Positions 29,524 through 32,691 of a DNA stretch of 32,691 bases are shown here, in pieces; position 1 is the stretch's first letter; each line of letters starts with the position of its first letter. The DNA lies in NCBI GenBank assembly GCA_903876445.1, contig CAIQZX010000075.1, positions 1 through 32,691 of the forward strand, read 5' to 3'. Below the pieces are notes generated by a model. The model was not told where the DNA came from. It did no database searches and saw only the letters and a program-made list of their open reading frames with translations. The translations under genes were made by a program, and so were the position numbers. The stretch comes from an uncultured Pseudomonadota bacterium (GTDB lineage: Bacteria; Pseudomonadota; Gammaproteobacteria; Methylococcales; Methylomonadaceae).

Positions 29524-29949
29524 GAGAAAGTCAGCCTATAAGCCGGATTTTGTCGAGAAGAATCTTGCATTTAATTATAAACATCCTAAAACTTAGGCGA
29601 AAAAATCCAACTCAGATTTTCTACTAGGACAGTCATTCATCTAGGCGACGAATCACTTCGCCGCTCAAGCAATCTACCCGAAAGCCACCAGGGCGGATGT
29701 TTGCTTCCCTATTTGATCTTGCTCCGAGTGGGGTTTTCACTGCCACACCTGTTACCAGCTGCGCGGTGCGCTCTTACCGCACCATTTCAACCTTACTGAT
29801 TCGATAAACGAATTTAGCGGTATATTTTCTGCTGCACTTTCCGTAGGCTTACGCCTCCCAGTTATTATCTGGCACTCTGCCCAATGGAGTCCGGACTTTC
29901 CTCCCTTCTATCATTACAATAAAACGGCGACTGCCCAGCCAACTTTCTC
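29524..29949 (-). ncRNA. rnpB: RNase P RNA (bacterial type A)
   Basis: This is the catalytic RNA that removes 5' leaders from tRNA precursors. The two ends form a 13-pair P1 helix starting GAGAAAGU and ending ACUUUCUC. Conserved blocks appear in order on the minus strand: GAGGAAAGTCCGGACTCC (P4 5' strand), GTAACAGGTGTGGCAGTGAA, CTCGGAGCAAGATCAAATAG, a GGU-containing P15 loop (CCCTGGTGGC) that would bind the tRNA CCA end, CTAGATGAATGACTGTCC (P2 3' strand), and AAAATCCGGCTTATAGGCTG (P4 3' strand). It is about 426 nt, longer than the 377 nt of E. coli, mostly because of an extra arm between P2 and P4. I see no clear promoter or terminator. Confidence 0.95.
29556..29626 (-). ncRNA. Extra P19-position arm of the RNase P RNA
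   Basis: This 71-nt insert lies between the 3' strands of P2 and P4, where E. coli has almost nothing and B. subtilis carries helix P19. Its ends pair as AGAAAAUCU with AGAUUCUUCU (one bulged C), and inside it CCUAA pairs with UUAGG. It is AT-rich and longer than I expect for P19. Confidence 0.65.
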
Positions 29950-29968
29950 GCGAATAGTCTAACACATC

Positions 29969-30520
29969 TCAGTTTGAATTCATGACTTGTGTAATCCAAT
30001 CGGGAATTTCACGTTTCTTCCAACTAAACATTTTCGTTTTTACACTACAATAATAATTACGATACGATGTGACGGAATCACCTGTAATTTTATATTCATC
30101 TGGCATTGCTGGGGTTGGTTGTTCAAAGCCTCGAGTTGAAATTTGTAATGGTAATTCTTGTAATGGTTTTAAAAGACGACTAGTTGCATGAATTTTTTCA
30201 TAACGAAATGTATATTCGTCTAACAAAAAACCAAATAATTGCCACAAAAAAACATAATTTTCTGAACTTTGGCGTGTCCAAATTGCGGATGGATGTTGAA
30301 TATGCGTGGCGGCGTATAAAACGGCATCTCGTTCATCGGGTAATTTCCAGCGTTTTACTTTTCTTCCTGTACTTGAAATTGTTGAGATTTCTGTGCCGTC
30401 CAAAAAACGATGCGCTGTTGAAAGTAATTGTGCGTATTCCAAAATCATTTTTACGACGTGTTTATCAACGTGTTGTTGAGCGCAAATTTGTGGATTGTTG
30501 TGTAAATAAAAGATATTCAT
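29969..30520 (-). CDS. Conserved protein of a phage-type uncharacterised family
   Basis: The function is unknown. The 183-residue protein has no signal peptide or membrane segment. It begins MNIFYLHNNPQICAQQHVDK, with a DKHVVKMILE...STAHR helix, an HIQHPSAIW motif near the middle, NEY/DEYTFRY-like sequence (LLDEYTFRYEKIH), and PAMPDEYK followed by SYRNYYCSVK near the end. I recall proteins with these motifs as hypothetical proteins in tailed phages, including cyanophages, and scattered in bacteria; this is memory, not a search. I chose the ATG at 30520, seven bases after the adenylyltransferase stop; a GTG at 30541 overlaps that gene. It is likely cotranscribed with it and ends 19 bases before rnpB. 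Confidence 0.72.
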   Translation of the reverse strand: MNIFYLHNNPQICAQQHVDKHVVKMILEYAQLLSTAHRFLDGTEISTISSTGRKVKRWKLPDERDAVLYAATHIQHPSAIWTRQSSENYVFLWQLFGFLLDEYTFRYEKIHATSRLLKPLQELPLQISTRGFEQPTPAMPDEYKITGDSVTSYRNYYCSVKTKMFSWKKREIPDWITQVMNSN

Positions 30521-30527
30521 AAAGATT

Positions 30528-31265
30528 TTAACACGTCGCACATTCTGGATTTTTGCGTAATTTTAATGTATTAAATTCCATTGTCAGTCCATCAATTACG
30601 AGTAATTTACTGATTAACGTTTCGCCGATTCCTGTAATTAGCTTGATTGCTTCCAAGGCTTGAATGCTGCCAACAATTCCAACAATCGGTGAAATCACGC
30701 CATTCGTCGAGCAGGTTTGTAATTCTTCACCGTCGCTTTGATATAAACAGTTGTAACACGGGCTATCATTTTTACTCGGCGTGAAAACGGATACTTGCCC
30801 TTCAAAACGAATCGCTGCGCCAGAAACTAACGGCGTTTTTTGTCGAACGCAAGCTGCGTTAATTGCAAAACGTGTTGCGAAATTATCACTGCAATCTAAA
30901 ACCACCTCTGCATTTTTCACTTCATTTTCAAGCGTTTTGCCTTCAAGTTTTGCTTTTACAGCGGTTACTTTTACATCGGGATTTAAATTTTTTAGGGTAT
31001 TTGCACTTGAAATGACTTTTGCCACCCCTATATCTGCCGTGTGATGCAAAATTTGACGCTGTAAATTAGACAAATCCACGCTGTCATCGTCATAAATAAT
31101 CAAATGACCGACACCCGCCGCTGCAAGATACATGGCAACGGGTGAACCTAAACCGCCAGCTCCGACAATTAAAACGTTGGCATTAAGCAATTTAAGTTGC
31201 CCTTCAATGTCTATTTGAGGAAGCATAATTTGGCGGCTGTAACGAAGAAGTTGATTGTCATTCAT
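30528..31265 (-). CDS. moeB: MoeB/ThiF-type sulfur-carrier adenylyltransferase
   Basis: Enzymes of this E1-like family adenylate the C-terminal Gly-Gly of MoaD or ThiS so that it can accept sulfur for molybdopterin or thiamine synthesis. The 245-residue protein has the nucleotide loop GAGGLG (35-40), LSNLQRQILH, LDCSDN at 124-128, and zinc-binding pairs Cys170/Cys173 and Cys242/Cys245. Cys185 lies where the MoeB/ThiF active-site Cys is found. VSGAAIRFEGQVSVF favours MoeB over ThiF, but no moa or thi gene is nearby, so the partner is open. It is divergent from groES with 63 bases between, and leads the small operon with the phage-type gene. Confidence 0.88.
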   Translation of the reverse strand: MNDNQLLRYSRQIMLPQIDIEGQLKLLNANVLIVGAGGLGSPVAMYLAAAGVGHLIIYDDDSVDLSNLQRQILHHTADIGVAKVISSANTLKNLNPDVKVTAVKAKLEGKTLENEVKNAEVVLDCSDNFATRFAINAACVRQKTPLVSGAAIRFEGQVSVFTPSKNDSPCYNCLYQSDGEELQTCSTNGVISPIVGIVGSIQALEAIKLITGIGETLISKLLVIDGLTMEFNTLKLRKNPECATC

Positions 31266-31328
31266 GATTTTAAACGTGGCAGAAAGTGGTTCTTATTTTT
31301 TTATTTTAATCTATTTTAGGAGTTTTAC

Positions 31329-31616
31329 ATGAAAATTACCCCATTACACGACCGCGTTATCGTTAAACGTGTTGCTGAAGAAACCACCACTGCTGGCGGC
31401 ATCGTTTTACCAGGTTCTGCGGCTGAAAAACCAAGCCAAGGCGAAGTCTTAGCCATCGGCGCAGGCAAAGTGTTAGATAACGGCTCAATCCACCCAATGC
31501 ACGTTAAAGTCGGCGACAAAGTGTTATTCGGCAAATACTCAGGCAACGAAGTGAAAATCGACGGCGAAGACGTAATCGTGATGCGTGAAGACGACATCAT
31601 GGCGATTTTAGGTTAA
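31329..31616 (+). CDS. groES: Co-chaperonin GroES
   Basis: GroES forms the heptameric lid of the GroEL folding chamber. The 95-residue protein has the expected length and order: [14 protein letters not shown], the flexible loop that binds GroEL ([20 protein letters not shown]), [16 protein letters not shown] and the C-terminal [14 protein letters not shown] lies six bases before the ATG. I see no CIRCE repeat and no convincing sigma-32 promoter in the 63-base upstream spacer, so its heat control cannot be read from the sequence. Confidence 0.97.
   Translation: MKITPLHDRVIVKRVAEETTTAGGIVLPGSAAEKPSQGEVLAIGAGKVLDNGSIHPMHVKVGDKVLFGKYSGNEVKIDGEDVIVMREDDIMAILG

Positions 31617-32691
<1,075 letters not shown>

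Noticed and set aside
31266-31328. CIRCE element or sigma-32 promoter before groES
   Set aside because: I looked for the TTAGCACTC inverted repeat and for CTTGAAA/CCCCAT boxes and found neither.

Overview
The window is a stretch of AT-rich gammaproteobacterial core chromosome. The ATP synthase, GlmU, GlmS, SdhA, LpxC, FtsZ and GroEL sequences are typical of Gammaproteobacteria. LpxC implies an outer membrane with lipid A, and the DNPR motif of MurE implies meso-diaminopimelate peptidoglycan. A pair of periplasmic copper-type proteins resembles sets I associate with methane and ammonia oxidisers, so a Methylococcales-like bacterium is possible. That placement is inference, because no methane monooxygenase or ribosomal gene is present.

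Layout. (1) Positions 1-2926, plus strand: the end of the atp operon (last codons of atpA, then atpG, atpD, atpC) and a strong terminator. (2) 2944-6187, plus: glmU and glmS, which make UDP-GlcNAc precursors, overlapping by one base and closed by a terminator shared with the convergent operon. (3) 6196-7725, minus: two secreted, C-terminally anchored proteins, one a type 1 copper cupredoxin, the other expected to have an N-terminal histidine after signal cleavage. (4) 7950-9590, plus: pgi, followed by two back-to-back hairpins. (5) 9678-29295, minus: a nearly complete division and cell wall cluster, rsmH-ftsL-ftsI-murE-murF-mraY-murD-ftsW-murG-murC-murB::ddl-ftsQ-ftsA-ftsZ, then a hairpin with a U-tract, then lpxC and a lone sdhA. 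(6) 29524-29949, minus: RNase P RNA. (7) 29969-31265, minus: an uncharacterised phage-type protein gene and a MoeB/ThiF-type adenylyltransferase gene. (8) 31329-end, plus: groES and the first part of groEL.

The genes work together mainly in envelope synthesis. GlmS and GlmU feed UDP-GlcNAc to MurB through MurG and to LpxC. The mur, mra and fts genes build and place septal peptidoglycan. The cluster is packed very tightly, with stop and start codons repeatedly sharing bases as TAATG or ATGA.

Points that depart from the usual arrangement: MurB and Ddl form one reading frame that keeps an internal Shine-Dalgarno and GTG start; murE has an apparent one-base deletion; mraZ is absent and rsmH has its own promoter plus a hairpin leader; sdhA sits alone behind lpxC; the RNase P RNA carries a 71-nt extra arm; and the atpG-atpD spacer holds two hairpins.
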